Positions 1-7,748 of a stretch of DNA of 64,000 bases are shown here, piece by piece; position 1 is the stretch's first letter; each line of letters begins with the position of its first letter. This DNA comes from Arenibacter sp041392165 (GTDB lineage: Bacteria > Bacteroidota > Bacteroidia > Flavobacteriales > Flavobacteriaceae), in the NCBI GenBank assembly GCA_041392165.1, contig JAWKMN010000008.1, positions 87,220-151,219 on the forward strand. Reading direction: 5' to 3'. Under the pieces are notes generated by a model. The model made no database searches, was not told the DNA's origin, and saw only the letters and a program-made list of their open reading frames with translations. Position numbers and translations under genes: made by a program.

Positions 1-1727
1 TTCGTTATATGAAAATATACTTTGTCGCCCACCTTGATTCCTTCAATATTATCCGGTGTAAAATGACTTCGGATCGTTGACATATAAACGTGTACATTCT
101 TACCATCGCGCACTACTTTGGCATCTGCTGCCCCTAGGGTAGCGTAAGGGTGTTTATTATCGGCCAGTTTATAAAACTTTTTCGATTTGGGGGCCAGAAG
201 TTCTGCTGGTATCCCTGCGGCATAATGTGGCTCGCCATGAGTGGGGAAATCATATAGAAGCTCCATTTTTTCACCGGAGATATCATAAATCTGAGCCGAG
301 TGTTCCATCTCTGGACCAACTGGCAAATATCTATCTTTTGTAATCTTATTAAGTGCTACTACATACTTGCCAAAAGGCTTTCTCGAATTCCCCCCTGGAA
401 TCATCAAGTGGCCTACAGAGTAATAGGTAGGTTTTCTATCGATCACCTCCCAGGTCCCTAATTTCCATTTTACAACTTCAGAAGAAATAAAAAATGTTGT
501 ATATGCATTCCCTTCGGCATCAAACTCGGTATGCAATGGTCCAAGACCGCCACTTTTTACGGTTCCGGCCAGCACGTCCTCAAATTTTAGGATTGGGATG
601 CCATAAGCCTCACCATCAAATTTTTTACCCTCAATGGCAGCAATCATATTATCAAAGGAATGTATGGTCAAGTCCGCAGATAGTTTACCATTACCAATAA
701 TATATTGTCCCGAAGGGTCTACGTCACAACCGTGGGGAGATTTTGGAGTTGGCAGAAAGAATACGGCACCGGGTACATCCAATGGGTTTACCGTAAGAAC
801 TTCCTTTTTCATGGTACTTGTTGCGGTATGCGTGGACTCATCATATACATTATGTGCATAATTGGCGGGCATTTTTGTTCCTCCGCCATTGTTAACATAC
901 TCTTCCACTTTTTTCCAGTTTATGGCAGCAATGAAATCCTTGTCGTTCTGAGAAGAATTCACTTCTTGTAATGTACTGGCCTCTTCGGTATTATAAGTAG
1001 TAAAAAAGAACCAACCATGCGATTTACCGCGTCCTGGATGCGATAGATCATAGTTGAACCCTGGCATTATGATTTGGAATTTAATATCCATATGACCGCT
1101 TTCGGGCTCAATACTAATGAAGGATATGGCTCCTTGAAAGTTTCCCTTATATTGGTTTATGGGCATATCACGTTGTGGAACAGGCACCGAAAAACGTGTT
1201 CCGGCCACCACATATTCAGAATTCTCCGTAACAAAGGAGGAACTGTGGTTACCGGCACTATTGGGTACTTCAATGATTTCCTCCGTTTCAAAGGTTGTAA
1301 GGCTTATCCTTGCAATCCTTGGTGTGTTATTGCCGTTTATAAAGATCCATCTTCCATCCAGTTCCCCGTTGGTCTGACTAATATCAGGGTGGTGGGCATC
1401 ATCCCACGGTACAAACCCATGAGAGGTGTTCAACATAGGCTTTGTTTCTTCGGAATAGCCATAACCCGAGGTTGGAAATTGGGAGAATACGGGAATTTCC
1501 TTGAACATACGTCCAGATGGCAGGCCATAAACGGTTAGGTTACCACTATATCCCCCCGAAAAAAAGGCGTAAAACTCGTCGTGCTCCCCAGGGGCCACAT
1601 AGACTTTTTCGGCATTGCTCGAATTTAATGCTCCAGAAGAACCCTTGCCCTGATTACCGTTACCGCAACTAGTCAGTAAGGCAGCAAAGCCCAAGAATCC
1701 CATTACTAAATAGGTATACTTTTTCAT
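1..1727 (-). CDS. nosZ: Nitrous-oxide reductase NosZ, lipoprotein (clade II) type, 3' end outside window
   Basis: Reduces N2O to N2 in the periplasm, the last step of denitrification. About 575 codons are visible. The N-terminus is a lipoprotein signal ending in LLTSC rather than a Tat signal, which is typical of clade II NosZ. A seven-bladed propeller region follows, with the CuZ His-His pair at residues 112-113 (DDAHHP) and further His in GNHSS, YAHNV, SPHGC and GPLHTE contexts. The visible part stops at VYFHIT, just inside the cupredoxin region, so most of the CuA domain and the stop lie beyond base 1. It is the third gene of an operon after cytochrome c and FAS1 genes. Identification is secure. 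Confidence 0.96.
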   Translation of the reverse strand, partial: MKKYTYLVMGFLGFAALLTSCGNGNQGKGSSGALNSSNAEKVYVAPGEHDEFYAFFSGGYSGNLTVYGLPSGRMFKEIPVFSQFPTSGYGYSEETKPMLNTSHGFVPWDDAHHPDISQTNGELDGRWIFINGNNTPRIARISLTTFETEEIIEVPNSAGNHSSSFVTENSEYVVAGTRFSVPVPQRDMPINQYKGNFQGAISFISIEPESGHMDIKFQIIMPGFNYDLSHPGRGKSHGWFFFTTYNTEEASTLQEVNSSQNDKDFIAAINWKKVEEYVNNGGGTKMPANYAHNVYDESTHTATSTMKKEVLTVNPLDVPGAVFFLPTPKSPHGCDVDPSGQYIIGNGKLSADLTIHSFDNMIAAIEGKKFDGEAYGIPILKFEDVLAGTVKSGGLGPLHTEFDAEGNAYTTFFISSEVVKWKLGTWEVIDRKPTYYSVGHLMIPGGNSRKPFGKYVVALNKITKDRYLPVGPEMEHSAQIYDISGEKMELLYDFPTHGEPHYAAGIPAELLAPKSKKFYKLADNKHPYATLGAADAKVVRDGKNVHVYMSTIRSHFTPDNIEGIKVGDKVYFHIT

Positions 1728-1761
1728 TGTTTTTGATTTTATTGTTTATTGAGTTCTATAA

Positions 1762-2343
1762 TTATTCTGTTGGGGGCAACATTACCTTGTCTACCACATG
1801 TACTATCCCATTGCCCGCTGGTACACTGGCCAAAATTTTGGCGCCCCCTACCAAAACATCGTCCCCAACTACCTCAACGGCAACGTTTTGATCATTGGCC
1901 TGCCCCAATTTTTTAAACTTCATTAAAAATTCCTTACTGTAATTACCAGCGGTAACATGGTATTTTAGAATATTGGCCAATGCATTTTTGTTCTCCGGTT
2001 TTAAAAGATCCTCCACTGTGCCCGCAGGCAAGGCTGCGAACGCTTCATTAGTGGGCGCAAATACCATCAAGGGCCCCGCATTGACCAGGGCGTTTTCCAA
2101 TTCCGCGGCCTGCACCGCTGCCACCAAGGTGGAATGGTCCGGAGAACCTATGGCAATCTGCAGAACATTGGGTGCGGAACCATCATCGGCAATAAAGGCC
2201 TGGCCCTGTCTTTCCACCTCCTGCATTTCGGTTTTGCCATTAGTAGGGGCCGTTACTGTCTTTGGTTCGTTTTTACAACCGGACAAAACGCCCAGTATCA
2301 AGAATGATACTATCAATGATTTTAAATTGCTTATCGGGAACAT
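1762..2343 (-). CDS. FAS1 (fasciclin) domain lipoprotein of the nos operon
   Basis: A 193-aa exported lipoprotein: hydrophobic signal and lipobox LSGC near residues 19-22, then a linker, then one FAS1 domain over roughly residues 60-190. The domain shows the conserved blocks LVAAVQAAELENALVNAGPL, TVFAP-type MVFAPTNEAF and the C-terminal NGIVHVVDKVMLP. It lies 21 bp downstream of the cytochrome c gene and 34 bp upstream of nosZ on the same strand, so it is very likely co-transcribed. FAS1 proteins accompany nos genes in Bacteroidota. A role in assembling or holding the NosZ complex is inference; no enzymatic residues are evident. Confidence 0.9.
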   Translation of the reverse strand: MFPISNLKSLIVSFLILGVLSGCKNEPKTVTAPTNGKTEMQEVERQGQAFIADDGSAPNVLQIAIGSPDHSTLVAAVQAAELENALVNAGPLMVFAPTNEAFAALPAGTVEDLLKPENKNALANILKYHVTAGNYSKEFLMKFKKLGQANDQNVAVEVVGDDVLVGGAKILASVPAGNGIVHVVDKVMLPPTE

Positions 2344-2364
2344 AGTGCTATATATTTATTGTTG

Positions 2365-2874
2365 TTATAAGGTTCTAAAGAATTCCAACACCGCTCTTGC
2401 CTGTTCTTCGGTCAGACTTTGATTGGCCATTGGAGCTCCATTGAACTCGCCCAGCAATGCTTTTGCCAAAGGATCTTCCTTTACCATCACTTCCGGGTTC
2501 AAGATCATGTTCATGACCCATTCCGGACTACGTCTTTCCAAAATTCCCTTTGGGGCCGGCCCTATGAATTTTTTATCCACCTTATGACAGGCCAAACACA
2601 TTTGATTGTACACTTCCTCTCCTTTTTTGGCCATTTCCTGATCTATTTCGGCCGCCAAGCTTATGGAAGTAATCGGGCCCACCCCTTTATTGGTCAAATC
2701 TACGGTCTCTGAAGGTTTTACATCCGATGTGGTAGGTGCCGGTGCAGCTTGTTCCGTTGCGGGTTTGGCCCTGTCTACACTAAAACCTTCCTTTTTCTTT
2801 TCTTCCTTACCTCCACAGCCCATCATTAAAACTGAAAAAAGAACTGCGCTACTTTTTAAAATTATTTTCATCAC
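2365..2874 (-). CDS. Monohaem c-type cytochrome lipoprotein, first gene of the nos operon
   Basis: A 169-aa lipoprotein: signal ending in LMMGC, a Lys/Glu-rich and Pro/Ala-rich linker, and a class I cytochrome c domain over about residues 78-169. The haem-binding CXXCH (CLACH) is at residues 93-97, and a Met in GAPMANQSLT near the C-terminus is the probable axial ligand. Being first in the operon and just before the FAS1 and nosZ genes, it is probably the electron donor to NosZ on the periplasmic face of the membrane. A Fnr-like box and a TAnnTTTG element lie upstream. Family assignment is firm; the donor role is inference from context. Confidence 0.92.
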   Translation of the reverse strand: MMKIILKSSAVLFSVLMMGCGGKEEKKKEGFSVDRAKPATEQAAPAPTTSDVKPSETVDLTNKGVGPITSISLAAEIDQEMAKKGEEVYNQMCLACHKVDKKFIGPAPKGILERRSPEWVMNMILNPEVMVKEDPLAKALLGEFNGAPMANQSLTEEQARAVLEFFRTL

Positions 2875-2988
2875 TTTATTTTTATTTGTTGTTTATAGGT
2901 CGTTTTTACTGAGTACAATATTGATTTTAAGCTTTGTCCATGGGTACGATTTTATACATAGTTTGTGATTTTCAACAATTAATCGGGA

Positions 2989-3034
2989 CAAAATTAGCTT
3001 TGGACAGAAATAAAAAATATGATAAAAATCATAT
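2989..3034 (-). promoter_or_regulatory. nos operon promoter with Fnr-like box
   Basis: On the minus strand, TAATTTTG at 2996-2989 fits the Bacteroidota -7 consensus TAnnTTTG. No -33 TTTG is found. A perfect inverted repeat, ATATGAT-AAAA-ATCATAT, lies at 3017-3034. Its TGAT-N4-ATCA core resembles an Fnr/Crp box (TTGAT-N4-ATCAA). Its centre is about 40 bp upstream of the expected start of transcription, the usual place for a class II activator. This suggests anaerobic or NO-responsive control of the nos operon. Confidence 0.65.
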
Positions 3035-3132
3035 TAAAGGACAAATATGTCCTTTTTTTGTTTTTTAGGTCGGTACTGAGATCGATTTATAAGGCAATTC
3101 CCTGAAACACACTCTAAACAATTGTTTTTCAT
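3034..3132 (-). pseudogene. Possible N-terminal remnant of a Crp/Fnr-type regulator (32 codons)
   Basis: An ATG at 3132 opens a 32-codon frame beginning MKNNCLECVSGNCLINR. A Cys-rich leader (C-X2-C-X4-C) is the kind of motif found at the N-terminus of Fnr-like regulators, which often sit next to nos genes. No cAMP-type cupin or helix-turn-helix follows: the frame stops inside the palindrome upstream of the nos promoter. It may be a truncated regulator, a tiny protein, or chance. Confidence is low. Confidence 0.2.
3036..3055. promoter_or_regulatory. Second palindrome upstream of the nos promoter
   Basis: AAAGGACA-AATA-TGTCCTTT is a perfect inverted repeat with 8-bp arms, centred exactly 20 bp upstream of the Fnr-like box, about two helical turns. 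It could bind another dimeric regulator or a second copy of the same one. Its sequence differs from the Fnr-like box, so a distinct factor is more likely. It overlaps the end of the short ORF at 3034-3132. Confidence 0.4.
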
Positions 3133-3392
3133 ATCGTTCCCAAAGCTTTCCTTGGACCGAACAATTCCAGAAAACCGGGAATCGGTTCTACAATCTTTTA
3201 AATCTTTTACATATCTTAGTATAAACACCTCAACGGAAGCAATGGCGCTGTTGGTCCCGATAATTTTGTGGGCCGTCCAAATTACTTCGATCTTAAAATT
3301 GAAGGTCCATGAATGGGATATGATAAGATTTGCAATAATATTGAATAGTCCTTGGCCGATTATTTGGCCTAATTATGAATTGATAACAGAAT

Positions 3393-4259
3393 ATGAGCAA
3401 TTTAGAAGAACTTATACAATTACTTACTTTAGAACGTATAAATGACAATACCTTTGTAGGACAAAACTATCAGGCTCCTTGGGGAAGGGTCTTTGGAGGG
3501 CAGGTATTGGGGCAGTCGTTGCATGCCGCCTATCAAACGGTTACCGATGATCGGGTTGCACACTCCATGCACGGGTATTTCATTCTAGGGGGCGACCTGA
3601 GCATTCCCATTACCTACCAAGTGGATTATTTAAGGGACGGCCGTAGTTTTACTACCCGCAGGGTAGTAGCCAAACAGAAGGGAAAGGCCATTTTTAATAT
3701 GGCCGCCTCTTTTCAGATCAAAGAGGATGGCGTAGAACACCAGATAACCATGCCCAACCTGATAACCCCTAAAAAGTTGATGAACAGTTTGGAGCAGATA
3801 GAAGAGTTGAAAAAAACGGATACGGACTCCTATAACCTTATAAAGCTCACCCATCCCAAAGTATTCGAGTTTAAGCCCGTGGAACGTTTAACCGCCCTGC
3901 TTTCAAAAGACGGTCCACCGTTTAACCATATGTGGATGCGGGCTACGGAAAAAGTAAGGGGCGATTTGCCGCTGCAGCAACAATTACTGGCATATGTCTC
4001 CGACTACAACATACTAACGACCGCTTCCCTTCCCCATCGTGAAGCCCTTAGAAAAGGAAAGACATTTTATGCCAGTATAGACCATGCCCTATGGTTCCAC
4101 CGCAGTTTTAAGATAGACGAATGGCTTTTGTACACTATGGACAGTCCCAGTGCCAGTAATTCCAGAGGTTTTTCCAGGGGCAGTATTTTTGATAAAAATG
4201 GTGTTCTAGTGGCCTCTGTGGCACAAGAGGGGTTAATGCGCAGCACCGGGGTAAATTGA
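3393..4259 (+). CDS. tesB: Acyl-CoA thioesterase II (TesB)
   Basis: A 288-aa cytoplasmic double-hotdog thioesterase that hydrolyses acyl-CoA to free fatty acid and CoA; length matches the family. The N-terminal hotdog begins with the typical FVGQNYQAPWGRVFGGQVLGQ block. The TesB catalytic set can be seen in the second half: Asp in YVSDYN, Ser in SPSASNSRG, and Gln in SVAQEGLMR. It is a single gene divergent from the nos operon. The 518-bp gap between them carries the nos promoter elements and no clear tesB promoter. Confidence 0.95.
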   Translation: MSNLEELIQLLTLERINDNTFVGQNYQAPWGRVFGGQVLGQSLHAAYQTVTDDRVAHSMHGYFILGGDLSIPITYQVDYLRDGRSFTTRRVVAKQKGKAIFNMAASFQIKEDGVEHQITMPNLITPKKLMNSLEQIEELKKTDTDSYNLIKLTHPKVFEFKPVERLTALLSKDGPPFNHMWMRATEKVRGDLPLQQQLLAYVSDYNILTTASLPHREALRKGKTFYASIDHALWFHRSFKIDEWLLYTMDSPSASNSRGFSRGSIFDKNGVLVASVAQEGLMRSTGVN

Positions 4260-4636
4260 TAACACTAGTGTCCATACCAATCCCCGGAACACCACATCAT
4301 CAGAGAATGGGCCATTACCTATTTTTTGGCCCAATTATTTATGGACAAGCTTAAAACCATTTTTTTGAAAAGTATTTTTTTTAGGCCAAACTTCCCCAAA
4401 CCATCTATATATAGGGCTAGATAGATGAACTGTCCATCGACAAATTACCAATATTACCTATAAAATAACATTTGCACCATTACAGACATCTGCGGTTTAT
4501 CCTTGGTAAATTACCGTTTGTCCGCGGAAAAAAATTCATCTCGTTTTTCAACCATTATTTTCTCCTTTTTGACCACTATATTTCTGTCTAGGGCAGGACC
4601 GATCGAACTTTGTCCTATAATCTTAAACAAAAAAGT
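4260..4636. other. Intergenic, 377 bp, no gene seen
   Basis: AT-rich DNA between tesB and the small membrane protein gene. It contains a weak 6-bp stem, GGGCCA/TGGCCC, at 4309-4332 that could end tesB transcription. A GAACTTTG at 4605-4612 is one base off the -7 consensus and may serve the small gene downstream. Nothing else was recognised. Confidence 0.4.
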
Positions 4637-4807
4637 ATGAAAACAATTTTACTCGTAAAAGAAATTTATGTTGAAGGGTTTAAAAACCTAGGGAACCTTA
4701 TTGTCAAAAATTATTTCAAAGCTTTCATGTGGTTCAGTGTGGCTATGTTTGCCGTAGTACTTTACGCTTTCATTTATAGATTGGCCACCGGATTCATTTG
4801 GGATTAA
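4637..4807 (+). CDS. Small single-pass membrane protein (56 aa), DUF6747-like
   Basis: The ATG at 4637 is preferred over the upstream in-frame ATG at 4610 because MKTILLVKEIYVEGFKNLGN is the start expected of this family and the extra nine residues look non-coding. The protein has an amphipathic N-terminal half and one hydrophobic helix over about residues 30-50 (FSVAMFAVVLYAFIYRLATGF). From memory it resembles the flavobacterial small-protein family DUF6747, whose function is unknown. It is followed by a second tiny membrane-protein ORF. Confidence 0.7.
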   Translation: MKTILLVKEIYVEGFKNLGNLIVKNYFKAFMWFSVAMFAVVLYAFIYRLATGFIWD

Positions 4808-4977
4808 AAAGCAGAAGTGCAATTGTATGAAACGGACCATGATTCTTTTGGGACTTAACCAAAATTGAAGATTCAAGAAAATCGGAATTCGACCAAAGAA
4901 ATTATGGATAAATATGTATGGACGAATTGCATCTGACTCCCGATAGCTCGGGATTATAAAACAATAAAACTAATCGG

Positions 4978-5124
4978 ATGAAAGGTATGCAGTATTTAAA
5001 AGAATTATTGGTAGGAAAAAGTGATGGAATTGAGGTTCCAATGACACTAAAATTATTGTTGATCTTAATCTTCCTTTGCTTTTTCCTGGCCTTGTTCTCC
5101 ATTTTGTTATATACTTTTGAATAA
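4978..5124 (+). CDS. Small membrane protein (48 aa), unknown function
   Basis: Starts at ATG 4978; a second in-frame ATG at 4987 would give 45 aa. The protein has a short polar N-terminus (MQYLKELLVGKSDGIEVP) and then one strongly hydrophobic helix, TLKLLLILIFLCFFLALFS, with a short polar tail. It follows the 56-aa membrane protein by 170 bp, with a 6-bp hairpin TCCCGA/TCGGGA at 4938-4953 between them. Composition and placement look like a real small inner-membrane protein, but I do not recognise a family. Confidence 0.5.
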   Translation: MKGMQYLKELLVGKSDGIEVPMTLKLLLILIFLCFFLALFSILLYTFE

Positions 5125-5269
5125 CATGGCATTGTTACAAGATCATTGGATTCCGCAACTCTGAATGCTGTATTACTTATTTTGATGTGTTGAAATTCCC
5201 CACTTGAACAATATGGCCTTGATAGTCTTTTAATGTAGATTCCAAAAAAGAACTTGTCCATGAAATAAT

Positions 5270-5312
5270 TTATGGATATTATCCATTATATTGGAATTAT
5301 TCCATAATTTAG
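5270..5312 (+). promoter_or_regulatory. Tandem palindromes at the dinB promoter
   Basis: Two perfect palindromes lie side by side just before dinB: ATGGAT-ATT-ATCCAT (5272-5286) and TGGAAT-T-ATTCCA (5292-5304). Together they make four half-sites close to TTATGGAAT over 38 bp. They abut TAATTTAG at 5305-5312, a near-match to the -7 element, which is where a repressor would block the promoter. This is likely a damage- or stress-responsive operator for dinB; the regulator is not in the window. Confidence 0.45.
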
Positions 5313-5333
5313 CATGCCTTTTTTAGGTGTGCC

Positions 5334-6548
5334 ATGAACAAAACTATACTTCATTTGGATTTGGATACCTTTTTTGTATCCGTAGAGCGACTCCTGGACC
5401 GCAAATTGGAGCATAGGCCCATCCTTGTTGGTGGTGTTGGCAACAGAGGGGTGGTAGCCGCATGTAGCTACGAAACCAGAGGTTTTGGAGTACATTCCGG
5501 CATGCCTATGAAAATGGCCAGGGAACTCTGTCCGGAGGCCTTCGTTATAAAAGGGAATGCGGGAACCTACAGCAAACATTCCGATATAGTGGCCGATATT
5601 ATCAAAGAGCAGGTACCGGTCTTCGAAAAATCGAGCATAGATGAATTTTATGCAGACCTTACGGGAATGGACCGTTTTTATGGTTGTCACCAATTCTCCA
5701 CCGAACTACGTCATAAAATTATCAGGGAAACCGGACTTCCCCTTTCCTTTGGCCTGTCGATAAACAAGGTAGTATCCAAAGTAGCTACCAATGAGGCCAA
5801 ACCCAACAGTCAACTAAAGATAGAAATAGGCCAGGAAAAATCTTTTTTGGCCCCCTTGTCCATTAAAAAAATACCTATGGTAGGCGACAAGACCTATCAG
5901 ACCCTCTGCAATTTGGGGTTGCGGCAAATAAAGACCATCCAAGAAATGCCCATGGATATGATGCAACGGGTATTGGGAGCCAATGGGGGCATAATATGGA
6001 AACGGGCCAATGGCATAGACAACACCCCTGTTATTCCTTTTTCCGAGCGCAAATCCATTTCCACCGAACGTACTTTTGACAAAGACACCATAGATGTTAT
6101 TAAACTAAGGGGGATCCTTATTGCCATGACCGAGAATCTGGCCTATCAGTTGCGAAGGGGAAAAAAACTTACCGCCTGCATTGCCGTAAAGATCCGCTAT
6201 TCGGATTTTAACACCTATTCCAGACAATTAAAAATCCCGTACACCAGTGCGGACCATATCCTGATTCCCCAAATTTTGGACCTGTTCAATACATTGTACA
6301 ACAAAAGATTATTGATCCGGCTTATCGGTATTCGTTTCAGCCATCTGGTCCAGGGAAATTACCAGATGGATCTATTTGATGATACCGAAGAAATAATAAA
6401 CCTGTACAACGCCCTGGACAGGATTAGGGAACGTTATGGGGACAAGAGTGTTATAAGGGCCTCCGGCATGGATGCCAAGACCATTGGCAGAATGCACAAT
6501 CCGTTCAACGGGCAACCCCCTATTGTATTGGCACATAGGAAACAGTGA
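5334..6548 (+). CDS. dinB: DNA polymerase IV, Y-family translesion polymerase
   Basis: A 404-aa error-prone polymerase that bypasses damaged bases. The catalytic palm shows HLDLDTFFVSVE near the N-terminus (first metal-binding Asp) and SSIDEFYAD around residue 100 (catalytic Asp-Glu). CSYETRGFGVHSGMP is the typical finger motif, and helix-hairpin-helix and little-finger regions follow. QMDLF near residue 345 looks like a sliding-clamp binding peptide. Length fits the DinB/DinP branch. It stands alone with palindromes upstream, and no umuD or imuB partner lies nearby. Confidence 0.95.
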   Translation: MNKTILHLDLDTFFVSVERLLDRKLEHRPILVGGVGNRGVVAACSYETRGFGVHSGMPMKMARELCPEAFVIKGNAGTYSKHSDIVADIIKEQVPVFEKSSIDEFYADLTGMDRFYGCHQFSTELRHKIIRETGLPLSFGLSINKVVSKVATNEAKPNSQLKIEIGQEKSFLAPLSIKKIPMVGDKTYQTLCNLGLRQIKTIQEMPMDMMQRVLGANGGIIWKRANGIDNTPVIPFSERKSISTERTFDKDTIDVIKLRGILIAMTENLAYQLRRGKKLTACIAVKIRYSDFNTYSRQLKIPYTSADHILIPQILDLFNTLYNKRLLIRLIGIRFSHLVQGNYQMDLFDDTEEIINLYNALDRIRERYGDKSVIRASGMDAKTIGRMHNPFNGQPPIVLAHRKQ

Positions 6549-6560
6549 GGCTGTAATATA

Positions 6561-6676
6561 TGTTCAAGGTTCAAGGTTATAAAATTAAAAGTTTAAAAAC
6601 GAGATAGTTATAGAGAACCCGTGTGGAGTAGTGTGTATTCCAAGAATTCCAACCTTGAACTTTCCAACCTTGAACA
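6561..6676. repeat. Inverted GTTCAAGGTT repeats between convergent dinB and queE
   Basis: The left arm, TGTTCAAGGTTCAAGGTT, is at 6561-6578. The right arm at 6651-6676 contains AACCTTGAACTTT and a second AACCTTGAACA. They are inverted relative to each other and could pair in RNA between two converging genes. The same word recurs at 9174, 22341, 22427, 30915 and 31356. Confidence 0.6.
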
Positions 6677-6688
6677 TTCAACTTAAAT

Positions 6689-7321
6689 TTAGGGAATATT
6701 CAAATACTTATGGGTCTGGAGCGACACTTTCCATTTGGGGTTTTGCATCACATACTCCACGATCATTGGAACCACCTTATCCCTAACGCTCCATTCCGGC
6801 TGCAGGTACAAAATACAGTCCTTGTTGGTCTTGGCCGCCTGTTCCTCGGCAAAGATAAAGTCGTGTTTATTGTACACGATCATCTTTAGTTCGTGTGCCC
6901 TGTCATAGATAATGCCCTCGGGCAACTTGTTCTTTTTTGGGGAAAGACAGATCCAGTCCCAGGTTCCGGAAAGCGGATAGGCCCCCGAAGTCTCTATATG
7001 GGTCTTTAAGTTTTTGGCCTTAAGGGCTTCCGTTAAGGGGTACATATCCCAGGTAAGGGGTTCTCCCCCTGTAACGACTATGGTATCGGAGTATTTGGCC
7101 GCATTGGCCACAATATGGTCTATTCCTGTTGGAGGGTGGATTTCCGCATTCCAACTTTCCTTCACATCGCACCAATGGCAACCTACGTCGCAACCGCCCA
7201 CACGAATAAAATAAGCCGCGGTCCCCTTATGGAAACCTTCGCCCTGAATCGTATAAAACTCCTCCATTAAAGGCAGCATAAGGCCCTGGTCTACCAAGGC
7301 CATAACATCTTCTTTTACCAT
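6689..7321 (-). CDS. queE: 7-carboxy-7-deazaguanine synthase (QueE), radical SAM
   Basis: Converts 6-carboxytetrahydropterin to 7-carboxy-7-deazaguanine on the queuosine pathway. With the start at 7321 the protein has 210 aa. The substrate-binding FYTIQGEGFHKG block leads into a radical-SAM cluster motif C44-X3-C48-X2-C51 (CDVGCHWC), then the GGEPL loop and SPKKN. A TATCTTTG -7 element at 7333-7326 lies only 5 bp upstream of 7321, so the mRNA is either nearly leaderless or translation starts at the in-frame Met at 7303. The longer frame up to 7354 would include the promoter and is unlikely. Confidence 0.93.
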   Translation of the reverse strand: MVKEDVMALVDQGLMLPLMEEFYTIQGEGFHKGTAAYFIRVGGCDVGCHWCDVKESWNAEIHPPTGIDHIVANAAKYSDTIVVTGGEPLTWDMYPLTEALKAKNLKTHIETSGAYPLSGTWDWICLSPKKNKLPEGIIYDRAHELKMIVYNKHDFIFAEEQAAKTNKDCILYLQPEWSVRDKVVPMIVEYVMQNPKWKVSLQTHKYLNIP

Positions 7322-7325
7322 GGCA

Positions 7326-7333
7326 CAAAGATA
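7326..7333 (-). promoter_or_regulatory. queE -7 promoter element
   Basis: TATCTTTG on the minus strand matches TAnnTTTG exactly. It is placed so that transcription would begin close to the start codon at 7321. No good -33 TTTG was found. Confidence 0.4.
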
Positions 7334-7748
7334 GAAAATACCCCGCTCCAGCACTACTAATTAGGGAAAAGATATTTTGGCAGGCCCTAGACCCTTTTTT
7401 TTAATAAAATTGTAAAACAAGAAATTTTATATTCTACCTCACCAGGGACCGTCCAAAAAGGTAGTCCCCACCTCTCCCAAGGAGAGATAAACCCGTCCGT
7501 ACCGGCACGGGCAGATCAGAAACCCTGGCCCTAAGGGTCCGAGAACATTTAGACCAATTTTATAACTACAGGAAGAATATCCCTGTTAGATGTGTTTGTA
7601 TCAGTTTGTAATTGCTAAATTAGGTGCTTGAACATTGTGAATGATCTGCACTTATGCGCCAATCCTTAAAAATATTGATGGCAAACGGGAACCCCGCGGT
7701 TGTTGCATGCAAAAAAATAATATCCTCATATTCAAAAAAAATTAATAG
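7334..7748. other. Intergenic, 415 bp, repeat-like debris
   Basis: There is no convincing gene between queE and the divergent DUF502 gene. The stretch CTACCTCACCAGGGACC at about 7434-7450 and the CCCTAAGGGTC further on resemble a stretch at 50331-50390, suggesting a degraded dispersed repeat. Small hairpins occur: CTCTCC/GGAGAG near 7473-7487, and CCCGT/ACGGG shortly after. The last 60 bp before 7749 are AT-rich and probably hold the DUF502 promoter. Confidence 0.35.

Noticed and set aside
1074..1538. 154-codon plus-strand frame
   Set aside because: It lies wholly antisense to nosZ, whose protein sequence and catalytic residues are clear.
3122..3445. 107-codon plus-strand frame before tesB
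   Set aside because: It overlaps the tesB start in another frame and its sequence looks like translated intergenic DNA.
4309..4332. GGGCCA/TGGCCC hairpin as tesB terminator
   Set aside because: The stem is only 6 bp with a 12-nt loop and no clear T-run; too weak to call.
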